A program made the position numbers and the translations under genes. A DNA stretch of 50,517 nucleotides from an uncultured Pelagibacteraceae bacterium (GTDB taxonomy: Bacteria; Pseudomonadota; Alphaproteobacteria; Pelagibacterales; Pelagibacteraceae), in NCBI GenBank assembly GCA_902606665.1, contig CACLHE010000002.1, positions 1 through 50,517 of the forward strand. The letters are read 5' to 3'. The notes beneath the pieces are model-generated. The model was not told the origin of the DNA and ran no database searches. It worked only from the letters and a program-made list of their open reading frames with translations. Of this stretch, positions 30,794-40,266 are shown piece by piece. The stretch's first letter is position 1, and each line of letters begins with the position of its first letter.

Positions 30794-31306
30794 ATGATAT
30801 TATTAGGAATAGGATCAAACTTATCATCTAAATATGGTGATAGATTTGTAAACATAGATATTGCTCTTTCAACTTTAGAGAAACATGGAATTAAAATAAT
30901 AAAAAAATCTAGTTACTTTGAGTCTCCTTCTTACCCTAACAAAAAAGACCCTAAATTTATTAATATTGTAGCTCAAATTGAGTCAGTTAATTCACCAGAA
31001 AAATTAGCCTCTACACTGATGCATGTTGAAGAATCTTTAGATAGAAAAAGAAATAAAAAAAATGACCCGAGAACTTGCGATATTGATATTTTGGATTTTA
31101 ATGGTCAGATACTAAGTTTTGAATGTAAAGGCTTCAAATTCGTAGTTCCTCATGAAAGACTTATTTATAGAAACTTTGTGCTATATCCACTTAAGGAAAT
31201 AGCACCTAAATGGATACATCCGCAGACAAAAGATACCATTATTTTTTTAATCAAAAAACTTTCTGCTGAAGATAAGAAGTCTATATTAAAAATAAACAAA
31301 CCTTGA
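30794..31306 (+). CDS. folK: 2-amino-4-hydroxy-6-hydroxymethyldihydropteridine diphosphokinase
   Basis: ILLGIGSNLSSKYGD; NKKNDPRTCDIDILDFNGQI; VPHERLIYRNFVLYPLKEIAP. Confidence 0.95.
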   Translation: MILLGIGSNLSSKYGDRFVNIDIALSTLEKHGIKIIKKSSYFESPSYPNKKDPKFINIVAQIESVNSPEKLASTLMHVEESLDRKRNKKNDPRTCDIDILDFNGQILSFECKGFKFVVPHERLIYRNFVLYPLKEIAPKWIHPQTKDTIIFLIKKLSAEDKKSILKINKP

Positions 31307-31318
31307 TATATTAGTCTA

Positions 31319-33061
31319 ATGTTAAAACAAGAAGATCTAATAAAAAAAGTTAAGAATTATAATAAATTCTTAAATCACGATACATTATCAAAAGCATACA
31401 ATTTTGCTTTAAATGCACATAAAGATCAAAAACGAGATTCTGGAGATCCTTATTTAAGCCATCCTGTTGCAGTAGCAAATATATTAACAGATTTAAAACT
31501 TGATAGTGCAACTATAGCAACAGGATTGCTTCATGACACCATAGAAGATACTAAAACTACTTATAATTTAGTAAAAAAAGAGTTCGGAAAAGAAGTAGCC
31601 GATTTAGTAGATGGTGTAACAAAAATTTCTGAAATTGAAGGCAAAGCCGTCGAAAGTTCTAAAGCTGAAAATATTAGGAAACTGATTTTAGCAACATCTA
31701 AAGATATAAGAGTTTTGTTAGTTAAGATAGCTGACCGTTTACACAATATGAGAACATTAGATTCTATCCAAAATGATAACAGACGAATGAGAATAGCTAA
31801 AGAAACAATGGAAATATATGCACCACTATCGGATAGGATGGGAATGAATCATATAAGAGATGAGTTAGAAGATCTATCTTTCCAAAAATTAAATCCTGAA
31901 GCAAGAAATTTAATAGTAGAAAAACTTTCAACTAATAAAGATAATAGAGATAAAAATTTTAGACAAATTTCTAAAAATTTTGGAAAAGTACTTAAAGATA
32001 ATAAAGTTGAAGCTCGAATAGTTGGTAGAGAAAAAACACCTTTCTCAATTTGGAGAAAAATACAATCCAAAAGAGTTTCTCTTGAACAACTTACAGACAT
32101 AATTGGTTTTAGAGTTATAGTTAATGATGTTGCTACTTGTTACAAAGCACTTGGTATCTTTCATAGCAACTGGCCAATGATACCTGGAAAATTTAAAGAT
32201 TATATATCCACACCAAAAATAAATAATTATAAATCAATACATACATCTGTTATTGGTCCTAATAAGGAAAGAGTTGAAATTCAAATCAGAACTCCTCAAA
32301 TGCACGAATTTGCTGAAAGAGGAATAGCGTCTCATTGGATATATAAATCCTCAGAGAAAGTTAGTAATTTAGCATTGAAAGAATATGGATGGCTTAGAGA
32401 TCTAGTTGAAATTATGGAGAACGACACTAATCCTGAACATTTTTTAGAATACACCAAACTTCAGATGTTTCAAGATAACGTATTTTGTTTCACGCCAAAA
32501 GGTGAAATAATTAAATTACCAAGAGGAGCTACTCCTATTGATTTTGCATATTCAGTGCACACAAATATCGGAGATAATTTAATTTCGTGCGATATTAATG
32601 GAAGAGGCTCACCATTACAAACCAGTTTAAAGAATGGTGATATAGTAAAAGCATTTACAGGAAGAAATACTTCCCCATCATTACAATGGTTATCTTACGC
32701 AAAAACTGGAAAAGCCCGTGCCTCCATTAGAAGATATTGGCAAGTTAAAAAAAATATTAAACAAAATACTATAAAAAAGTATATAAGCAGTATCTGTATT
32801 CAAATTCCTCATATTCCTGGAAAACTTGGAGAAGTTAGTAGTTTGATTGGTTTTCATGATAACAATATAATAAATATGGAAATTGTAGCAAAAAAGACTG
32901 ACTATTTGGAATTTATATTTGATATACAGATTAAAGATTTAAAAAATTATAGAAATTTAATTAGTGAGTTAAAATTAAAAGAATATAAGTTTAAGATAAT
33001 AAGACATAGGAAAAAGGATGCTTTCATACGACGAATCTTTAAAAATCTTAAAAGAAACTAA
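31319..33061 (+). CDS. spoT: RelA/SpoT homolog, bifunctional (p)ppGpp synthetase/hydrolase, shortened C-terminal region
   Basis: HD domain HPVAVANILTDLKLDSATIATGLLHDTIEDT; synthetase GREKTPFSIWRKIQSKRVSLEQLTDIIGFRV; TGS FTPKGEIIKLPRGATPIDFAYSVHT; ACT-like C-terminus. Confidence 0.95.
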   Translation: MLKQEDLIKKVKNYNKFLNHDTLSKAYNFALNAHKDQKRDSGDPYLSHPVAVANILTDLKLDSATIATGLLHDTIEDTKTTYNLVKKEFGKEVADLVDGVTKISEIEGKAVESSKAENIRKLILATSKDIRVLLVKIADRLHNMRTLDSIQNDNRRMRIAKETMEIYAPLSDRMGMNHIRDELEDLSFQKLNPEARNLIVEKLSTNKDNRDKNFRQISKNFGKVLKDNKVEARIVGREKTPFSIWRKIQSKRVSLEQLTDIIGFRVIVNDVATCYKALGIFHSNWPMIPGKFKDYISTPKINNYKSIHTSVIGPNKERVEIQIRTPQMHEFAERGIASHWIYKSSEKVSNLALKEYGWLRDLVEIMENDTNPEHFLEYTKLQMFQDNVFCFTPKGEIIKLPRGATPIDFAYSVHTNIGDNLISCDINGRGSPLQTSLKNGDIVKAFTGRNTSPSLQWLSYAKTGKARASIRRYWQVKKNIKQNTIKKYISSICIQIPHIPGKLGEVSSLIGFHDNNIINMEIVAKKTDYLEFIFDIQIKDLKNYRNLISELKLKEYKFKIIRHRKKDAFIRRIFKNLKRN

Positions 33062-33599
33062 AGCATTGTTGGATGGTCATTTCATTCTTTCTTCAGGTTT
33101 GCACAGCAATCAATATATACAGTGCGCAAAGCTTTTAAGTGATCCGAAAAAGGCTCAATTAATTTGTTCTTCATTATGTGAGAAAATTAAAAAAACATTT
33201 AATAAAATAGATGTAGTTTTGTCTCCTGCGCTTGGAGGTATAGTTGTCGGCTATGAAGTTGCTAGACAAATAAATGTGAGAAATATTTTTGCTGAGAGAG
33301 TTGATAATAAACTTATATTACGTAGAGGTTTTAATCTTGAGCCTGGCTCAAATGTTCTAATAGTTGAAGATGTCATTACTACTGGTAAATCAGCCGTGGA
33401 ATGTTCAAAAATAGTACTTGAATTTAAGGCAAACCTTGTTGGTTATGCATGCATCATAGATAGATCTAAAGAAAACATTTCTATAAGAAACAAAATAGTC
33501 TCCCAGATAAAACTTCATATTGACACATTTTCAAAAGATAAATTGCCAGAAGATTTAAAGAAAATTAAGCCGTATAAGCCTGGAAGTAGAAATTTGTAA
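33018..33599 (+). CDS. pyrE: Orotate phosphoribosyltransferase
   Basis: KETKALLDGHFILSSGLHSNQYIQCAKLL; VLIVEDVITTGKSAVECSKIV PRPP-binding motif. Confidence 0.96.
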   Translation: MLSYDESLKILKETKALLDGHFILSSGLHSNQYIQCAKLLSDPKKAQLICSSLCEKIKKTFNKIDVVLSPALGGIVVGYEVARQINVRNIFAERVDNKLILRRGFNLEPGSNVLIVEDVITTGKSAVECSKIVLEFKANLVGYACIIDRSKENISIRNKIVSQIKLHIDTFSKDKLPEDLKKIKPYKPGSRNL

Positions 33600-33600
33600 A

Positions 33601-34326
33601 ATGACAAACAGAAGACTGGGAGTTAATATAGATCATGTTGCTACTATTAGAAATGCAAGAGGTGAAATTTACCCAGATCCACTTAAAGCTGCTTTAATTG
33701 CTCAAAATTCTGGAGCCGATTCTATCACTATACATCTTAGAGAGGATCGCAGACATATTAGAGATAACGATCTTAAAAGAATTAAAAAAAAACTTAAGAT
33801 ACCATTAAATCTTGAAATGGCACCAACAAATGAAATGTTGGAAATAGCAATTAGAAATAAACCAAACTTTGTTTGTATTGTCCCAGAAAAACGTACCGAA
33901 ATAACTACCGAAGGAGGTTTAAATATTAAAAAAAATAAATCACTGATAAAAAAAATTATTAATAAGCTGCATAAAAGAAAAATTAGAGTAAGTTTATTTA
34001 TTGAACCTAATGTGGAAGATGTAAAATTATCTAGATTTGCTGGTGCTGATTGCGTAGAACTTCATACTGGTAATTTTTGCAATTTATTTAATAAAAATAA
34101 AAAAAAAAACAAAGCTTTTTTAAATTTAGAGAATTCAGCTAATTATGCAAAGAGCATTGGATTAGATGTACATGCTGGACATGGGCTTACTTATAAGTCG
34201 ACACTTGAAATTTCTAAGATAAATAGTATTACAGAATATAATATAGGGCATTTTATCATTGCTGAATCTATATTTATAGGTTTAAAGAATACAATCAAAA
34301 AATTTAAAAAAATTATTAATAGATAA
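33601..34326 (+). CDS. pdxJ: Pyridoxine 5'-phosphate synthase
   Basis: RLGVNIDHVATIRNARGEIYPDPLKAAL; ITIHLREDRRHIRDNDL; VHAGHGLTY. Confidence 0.97.
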   Translation: MTNRRLGVNIDHVATIRNARGEIYPDPLKAALIAQNSGADSITIHLREDRRHIRDNDLKRIKKKLKIPLNLEMAPTNEMLEIAIRNKPNFVCIVPEKRTEITTEGGLNIKKNKSLIKKIINKLHKRKIRVSLFIEPNVEDVKLSRFAGADCVELHTGNFCNLFNKNKKKNKAFLNLENSANYAKSIGLDVHAGHGLTYKSTLEISKINSITEYNIGHFIIAESIFIGLKNTIKKFKKIINR

Positions 34327-34719
34327 ATGAAAATTTTTGGCATAGGCACAGATATTGTGAATATTAAAAGGATGGAAAATTCTCTTAAAAAACATGGAGT
34401 TAATTTTAAAAATAAAGTCTTTTCAAAAAATGAAATTCTTTATTGTGAAAAAAAAAAGAATCCTAGCGCTTTTTATGCAAAAAGATTTGCTGCAAAAGAG
34501 GCTTTTAGCAAAGCTTTGGGTACAGGCATTAGAAAAGGTGTTAATCTAAAGAATATAGAAATATCCAATAATATATATGGAAAACCATCAATTTTATTAA
34601 AAGGTAAGCTACAAGATTATTTAAAAAAAAAAATAAAAAGTAAAAAATATGATATCCACTTATCATTATCTGATGATAAACCCTGGGCCCAGGCTACTGT
34701 TATTATATCGTATAATTGA
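34327..34719 (+). CDS. acpS: Holo-[acyl-carrier-protein] synthase
   Basis: IFGIGTDIVNIKRMENSL; FYAKRFAAKEAFSKALGTGIRKGV; HLSLSDDKPWAQATVI. Confidence 0.96.
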   Translation: MKIFGIGTDIVNIKRMENSLKKHGVNFKNKVFSKNEILYCEKKKNPSAFYAKRFAAKEAFSKALGTGIRKGVNLKNIEISNNIYGKPSILLKGKLQDYLKKKIKSKKYDIHLSLSDDKPWAQATVIISYN

Positions 34720-35447
34720 TGATGAATAAGATAATAGATAATTTAAAAACTTTATTTTATGCTTTAATTATAGCGCTAATAATTAGAAGTGTTCTCTTTC
34801 AACCTTTTTATATTCCGTCTTCATCAATGGAACCCAATTTATTAGTGGGAGATCGTTTATTTGTCTCTAAATATTCATATGGTTATAGTCGCCATTCATT
34901 ACCGTTTAGCCCAAAAATATTTAGTGATAGAATTCTAGAAAAATCACCTAGGAGAGGTGATGTGATTGTTTTTAAGACACCAGCTGATAATAGAACAGAT
35001 TATATTAAAAGGTTAATAGGATTACCAGGAGATACGATTCAGTTCGTAAATAAGGATTTGTATATAAACGATTTAAAAGTAATTAGAAAAAAAGTAGATA
35101 GTTCTAAAGAAGTGTATTGCGGCAACGAGTTAATCAATGCCAAATTTTACTTAGAAATTTTACCTAATGGAGCAGAATATATAGCAGTTTATAATAATGA
35201 TGGAACAATGGCTAATTCTGATAAATTTATTGTACCAGATAACCATTATTTTTTTATGGGTGACAATAGGGATTGTTCCAAAGATAGTCGTTTCTTAAGC
35301 AGCGTTGGATATGTTCACTTTAACAATTTAGTTGGTAAAGCACAGTTAATATTTTTCTCAAGTGATAAAAAAAAAGGTTCATTCTTTAAATTTTGGAAAT
35401 GGAAAAAAAGTATTAGATTAGATAGATTTTTTGAAAAAATATTATAA
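34716..35447 (+). CDS. lepB: Signal peptidase I
   Basis: FYIPSSSMEPNLLVGDRLFVSKYSYG; RRGDVIVFKTPADNRTDYIKRLIGLPGDTI; FMGDNRDCSKDSR. Confidence 0.96.
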   Translation: MMMNKIIDNLKTLFYALIIALIIRSVLFQPFYIPSSSMEPNLLVGDRLFVSKYSYGYSRHSLPFSPKIFSDRILEKSPRRGDVIVFKTPADNRTDYIKRLIGLPGDTIQFVNKDLYINDLKVIRKKVDSSKEVYCGNELINAKFYLEILPNGAEYIAVYNNDGTMANSDKFIVPDNHYFFMGDNRDCSKDSRFLSSVGYVHFNNLVGKAQLIFFSSDKKKGSFFKFWKWKKSIRLDRFFEKIL

Positions 35448-36112
35448 TGATTAAAATAGATAAGTTGGAAAAAAATTTGAAAATTAAATTTAATGACAAA
35501 TCTTTATTAACAAAATCTTTAACTCATAAAAGCGCGAACCAAAAATATAATAATGAAAGACTAGAATTTTTAGGTGATAGAGTTATAGGTTTGGTAATAT
35601 CAAAAAAGCTTATCGATCTTTATCCAACAGAAACCGAAGGAATTTTAGATAAAAGATTTGCAATGCTAGTGAATAGAAAAGTTTGTTGTGACGTAGCTTG
35701 GTCGATTAAACTTCAAGATTATATTATTACTGGCAATCAAAAAAAGAAAATTACAAAAAAAGACGAAAAAATATTAAGTGATGGATGTGAAGCGCTTATT
35801 GGAGCCTTATATATTGATCAAGGTTTTGAGCGTACCAAAGATTTCATAATTAAGATTTGGAAAAAGGACATTGATAAATCTTCAATTACAGTTCTAGATT
35901 CAAAAACCAAATTGCAGGAATATTCACTTAAATATTTTAAAAAATTACCCCTATATAATTTGATTGGATCCGAAGGACCTAGACATAGTCCAACTTATAA
36001 GATTTCAGTATCAATTATAGGATCTAAAAAATTTGTTGGAATAGGAAAATCTAAACAACAAGCCGAACAAGATGGTGCAACAAAATTGCTAAAAAATAAA
36101 AATATTTATTAG
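35447..36112 (+). CDS. rnc: Ribonuclease III
   Basis: NERLEFLGDRVIGLVIS signature; ALIGALYIDQGF; C-terminal dsRBD. Confidence 0.97.
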   Translation: MIKIDKLEKNLKIKFNDKSLLTKSLTHKSANQKYNNERLEFLGDRVIGLVISKKLIDLYPTETEGILDKRFAMLVNRKVCCDVAWSIKLQDYIITGNQKKKITKKDEKILSDGCEALIGALYIDQGFERTKDFIIKIWKKDIDKSSITVLDSKTKLQEYSLKYFKKLPLYNLIGSEGPRHSPTYKISVSIIGSKKFVGIGKSKQQAEQDGATKLLKNKNIY

Positions 36113-36113
36113 T

Positions 36114-36689
36114 ATGTATTGGGAAGATGAAGGTTTTTTACTATCAAAAAATAATTATGATGAAAATTCAATAATTATTGAGACTTTTACATCAGAGCAT
36201 GGAAAATATTCAGGAATTGTATATGGGGGATCTTCAAGAAAACAAAAAAGAAACTTTCAAATTGGAAATAAAATATTATTAAATTGGAGATCTAAAAATG
36301 AGAATAAACCAGGGTACTTTAATGTTGAGTTAATTAATCCAATATCACCCACCTTTTTTGATGATAAAAAAAAAACAACATGTATATTATCAGCTTCCTC
36401 AATATTAAAAATATTATTACCTGAAAGACAAATAAATAAAAAAATTTATAATTCTTTCGAAAAAATGCTTGACGATCTTAAAAATCAAGATTGGATAAAT
36501 CGATATATAGAATGGGAATTATTATTAATAAAAGAATTAGGTTATGAAAATAAATTAATCAATAAACATGAAGGAAATATAAAAAAAGCTTTAAGTTTTA
36601 ATAAACAATTACTAATGGAAAATTTTATTATTCCTAATAAACTAAAATTTCCCTTATTTAGAAACATCTTAGAAAATTATTTTACTTAG
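36114..36689 (+). CDS. recO: DNA repair protein RecO (short, without an evident zinc motif)
   Basis: WEDEGFLLSKNNYDENSIIIETFTSEHGKYSGIVYGGSSRKQKRNFQIGN; directly after rnc as expected; only 191 aa. Confidence 0.85.
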   Translation: MYWEDEGFLLSKNNYDENSIIIETFTSEHGKYSGIVYGGSSRKQKRNFQIGNKILLNWRSKNENKPGYFNVELINPISPTFFDDKKKTTCILSASSILKILLPERQINKKIYNSFEKMLDDLKNQDWINRYIEWELLLIKELGYENKLINKHEGNIKKALSFNKQLLMENFIIPNKLKFPLFRNILENYFT

Positions 36690-36704
36690 GACTATTTACT
36701 TTTT

Positions 36705-37694
36705 TTATTTTAATCTACCAGCTATTTCGTCTGCAAAATAAGTCACTATGGCGTTAGCTCCAGCTCTTTTAAAAGATATTAAGCTTTCGTAAATTGCGTC
36801 TTTGTCTAAAATTTTATCATTAATACCCTTTTTGATTAAACTATACTCACCAGATACTTGATAAGCAAAAACTGGTATTTTAAAATTATCTTTTATAATT
36901 TTAATTATATCTAGATATGGCATTCCTGGCTTAACCATAACAAAATCAGCACCTTCACTTATATCCATAGCAACTTCTCTCAAAGACTCTTTTGAATTAG
37001 TAAAATCCATTTGATAGTTTTTTTTATCACCTTTTAAAGATTTTTTTGAACCAACAGCATCTCTAAAAGGTCCATAAAAATTTGATGCATATTTCACTGC
37101 GTAAGATAATATTTGGACCGATTGAAAACCATTTTTATCTAAAGCTTTTCTTATTAAACCAATTCGACCATCCATCATGTCTGATGGAGCTATTACATCA
37201 CAACCCATTTTAGCCTGTAAAAGAGATTGTTTGATTAAAATTCTGACTGTCTTGTCATTATCAACATAGTTGTTCTTCAATATTCCATCATGCCCATGTG
37301 AGGTATATGGATCTAAGGCAACATCGCACATAATACCAATTTGATTAAATTTTTTTTTAATTATTCTCAGAGCTTTACATACAAGATTATTTTTATTTAA
37401 AGCTTCTGTTCCATTTATATTTTTTTTTGATAGTGGCGTGTAAGGAAATAAAGCAATCATTGGAATTTTTTTATTAATAGCTCGTTCAACAAGTTTTTCT
37501 ATTTGGTCAAGTGAATATCTATATACACCAGGCATAGAATCGATAGGTTCTCTGATTCTTTTTCCCTCTCTAATAAAGATAGGCCAAATAAGATCGTTCG
37601 TTGACAGGTTATTTTCACTAACAAGCCTTCTAGACCATTCAGTTTTTCTATTTCTTCTTAATCTTACTTTTGGATATGATCCTAAGCTTTTCAT
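36705..37694 (-). CDS. hemB: Delta-aminolevulinic acid dehydratase
   Basis: LIWPIFIREGKRIREPIDSMPGVYRYS; DVALDPYTSHGHDGI; VIAPSDMMDGRIGLIRKAL. Confidence 0.96.
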   Translation of the reverse strand: MKSLGSYPKVRLRRNRKTEWSRRLVSENNLSTNDLIWPIFIREGKRIREPIDSMPGVYRYSLDQIEKLVERAINKKIPMIALFPYTPLSKKNINGTEALNKNNLVCKALRIIKKKFNQIGIMCDVALDPYTSHGHDGILKNNYVDNDKTVRILIKQSLLQAKMGCDVIAPSDMMDGRIGLIRKALDKNGFQSVQILSYAVKYASNFYGPFRDAVGSKKSLKGDKKNYQMDFTNSKESLREVAMDISEGADFVMVKPGMPYLDIIKIIKDNFKIPVFAYQVSGEYSLIKKGINDKILDKDAIYESLISFKRAGANAIVTYFADEIAGRLK

Positions 37695-37820
37695 GTGATA
37701 ATTATTCTCATTTCAATTTAAAAGTTTATATTATTATAAATATTAATTCTATTGCGACAAAACCAACATATCAAATATACCCTTAATAGTATAAATGATG
37801 TATATTATAGCAAATTATAT

Positions 37821-38411
37821 ATGGCGAACTCAAAAAACTTTCACACAATAGGTGATCTTAAATTTGATCCTAAAAAACTTCAAAATGCTTTAAAGCAAGT
37901 ATTAAAAATAAAAAATTATGATACAGCTGGTGGCATTACAAATTTTGGTGCGATATGTTTAAACCAAATTCCAGGTGATCCGAACTCGACTAAAGGAAAT
38001 AATGCTAGAGGTATTTATTGGACAAAACCTGATCACACAGGAACTGAAGCTTCAAGAGATAAACTAATTGACGAAAGATCTTATACTGAATTTGTAAAAG
38101 ACTACGAGCATACTTATTTTAAAGAAGTCTATGAGAAATTGTCTAAAAAATTTAAATTAGGGCGTGTCAGAATTTTACTAAAGGAACCCCGTTCAACACT
38201 AAGTTGGCATAGAGATCCCGAACCAAGGCTTCACATTCCCATTATTACAAATCATGGATGTATAATGGTTATAGAAGATGTTGCTAAGCACCTTCCAGCT
38301 GATGGTTCTGTGTATGTCACTAACAATCTTAAATATCATAACGCTTTTAACGGTGGCGAGGAAAATAGAGTCCATTTAGTGGCTTGTTTACCTGATTATA
38401 AATTTAACTGA
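37821..38411 (+). CDS. Aspartyl/asparaginyl beta-hydroxylase-like 2-oxoglutarate/Fe(II) oxygenase
   Basis: LSWHRDPEPRLHIPIITNHGCIMVIED...LPADGSVYVTNNLKYHNAFNGGEENRVHLVACL: HxD...H and R..HLV pattern; track start 37752 is TTG, ATG 37821 preferred. Confidence 0.65.
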   Translation: MANSKNFHTIGDLKFDPKKLQNALKQVLKIKNYDTAGGITNFGAICLNQIPGDPNSTKGNNARGIYWTKPDHTGTEASRDKLIDERSYTEFVKDYEHTYFKEVYEKLSKKFKLGRVRILLKEPRSTLSWHRDPEPRLHIPIITNHGCIMVIEDVAKHLPADGSVYVTNNLKYHNAFNGGEENRVHLVACLPDYKFN

Positions 38412-38509
38412 TCTAGCTTCAAAATATAAATCAAAATATTGTGGTATAAATTAATATACTATATATATGTAGTTAAATTTTAGCATTATCAGTGCCAAGA
38501 CATAAAGAT

Positions 38510-38941
38510 ATGGAAATAAATAGAGTCATTTTAGCATCAGATCATGCAGGTTTTAAATTAAAGGAATGTATTAAGAAATTTTTATTAAAAAAAAGGAAAA
38601 AAATTTTGGATCTAGGTACAAAAAATTCTAAATCTGTTGATTACCCTGATTTTGCTCATTTGCTGTCAAAAAAAATAAGAAGCAAGAATAATGAGCTTGG
38701 TATTCTAGTGTGTGGATCTGGAATAGGAATGGATATGGCAGCAAACAAACATAAAAATATCAGAGCAGCGCTTTGTTACGATATAAAATCTACTAAATTA
38801 AGCAGACAACATAATAACGCTAATGTAATGGCTATTGGTGCTAGATTGACTAAAAAAAATGTTGCATTAAGATGTGTTGCAACTTTTATGAAAACCAGTT
38901 TTGAAGGCGGTCGACATAAAAGAAGAGTAAAAAAAATTTAG
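38510..38941 (+). CDS. rpiB: Ribose-5-phosphate isomerase B
   Basis: [62 protein letters not shown]; track start 38492 is GTG, ATG 38510 fits the family start. Confidence 0.94.
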   Translation: MEINRVILASDHAGFKLKECIKKFLLKKRKKILDLGTKNSKSVDYPDFAHLLSKKIRSKNNELGILVCGSGIGMDMAANKHKNIRAALCYDIKSTKLSRQHNNANVMAIGARLTKKNVALRCVATFMKTSFEGGRHKRRVKKI

Positions 38942-38946
38942 TTAAT

Positions 38947-40263
38947 ATGACGAAATTAAATAAATATATATCTAATAGTTATCAAAACTTTTTTGACAGC
39001 AACTTATCAAGCACTGATCGAGATATATATAATTCTATCAAACAGGAACTTGAAAGACAGCAACAGCACATTGAATTGATTGCATCTGAAAATATTGTAT
39101 CCAAAGCAGTATTGGATGCTCAAGGCTCAATAATGACAAATAAATATGCAGAAGGCTATCCGTCTAAAAGATATTACGGAGGATGTGAATTTGTTGATAA
39201 GGCGGAAGAGTTAGCTTTGGAAAGAGTGAAAAAATTATTCAATGCTAAATATGCTAATGTTCAACCACATTCAGGTGCCCAGGCTAATGGAGCTGTATAT
39301 CTAGCGCTTTTAAAACCTGGAGACCCAATACTTGGTATGAGTTTAAATTCAGGAGGTCATTTAACACACGGGGCAAAAGTTGCTCTTTCAGGAAAATGGT
39401 TAAATTCTTTTCATTATGAAGTAGATAAAGAAACAGGATTAATAGATTACAAAAATGTTGAATCGTTAGCTGTTCAACATAAACCAAAACTTATAATTGC
39501 AGGCGGTAGTGCGTATTCTAGAATTATAGATTTTAAAAAATTTAAGGAAATTGCTAAAAAAGTTGGTGCATACCTCATGGTTGATATGGCGCACTTTTCT
39601 GGTTTAGTAGCTGGCAAAGGTTATCCAAACCCTATTGAAGAAGCTGATATTGTTACTTCAACTACTCACAAAGTTTTACGTGGAGGTAGAGGAGGCATTA
39701 TTTTAACTAATCATGAAGATATATTTAAAAAAATTAATTCTGCTGTTTTTCCTGGTTATCAAGGTGGACCTTTAATGCATGTAATAGCAGCCAAAGCTGT
39801 TGCTTTTCAGGAAGCTTTACAACCATCATTTAAAGAATATATAAAGTCAGTTCTTGATAATGCAAAAATTTTATCAGAAACATTGAAAAATAATGGATTT
39901 AAAATTTTTTCTGGAGGCACTGATACACATTTAATGCTTGTAGACTTAAGACCATACAGGGTAACAGGAAAAGATGCTGAAACAAGTTTATGTAGAGCTA
40001 ACATTACCTGTAATAAAAATGGTATACCTTTTGATGATGCAAAACCAACTATTACCTCAGGCATTAGATTGGGTAGCCAAGCAGCAACTACAAGAGGTTT
40101 TGGGTTGAATGAGTTTAAAAAAGTTGGAGAATTAATTACTAAAGTTATCCAAGGTTTGTCTAAAAATAAAAATGATAATAGTAAAGTTGAGAATGAGGTT
40201 AGAAAGGAAGTTATTGCTCTTTGTTCTAAATTTCCTATATATAATCATTTAGTGAAAGATTAA
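38947..40263 (+). CDS. glyA: Serine hydroxymethyltransferase
   Basis: [67 protein letters not shown] site. Confidence 0.98.
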   Translation: MTKLNKYISNSYQNFFDSNLSSTDRDIYNSIKQELERQQQHIELIASENIVSKAVLDAQGSIMTNKYAEGYPSKRYYGGCEFVDKAEELALERVKKLFNAKYANVQPHSGAQANGAVYLALLKPGDPILGMSLNSGGHLTHGAKVALSGKWLNSFHYEVDKETGLIDYKNVESLAVQHKPKLIIAGGSAYSRIIDFKKFKEIAKKVGAYLMVDMAHFSGLVAGKGYPNPIEEADIVTSTTHKVLRGGRGGIILTNHEDIFKKINSAVFPGYQGGPLMHVIAAKAVAFQEALQPSFKEYIKSVLDNAKILSETLKNNGFKIFSGGTDTHLMLVDLRPYRVTGKDAETSLCRANITCNKNGIPFDDAKPTITSGIRLGSQAATTRGFGLNEFKKVGELITKVIQGLSKNKNDNSKVENEVRKEVIALCSKFPIYNHLVKD

Positions 40264-40266
40264 ATT

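Noticed and set aside
38412-38491. TA-rich palindrome-like stretch (aatatactatatatatgtag) upstream of rpiB considered as a riboswitch or regulatory RNA
   Set aside because: Low-complexity AT sequence; no conserved stem pattern I could recognise without comparative data.
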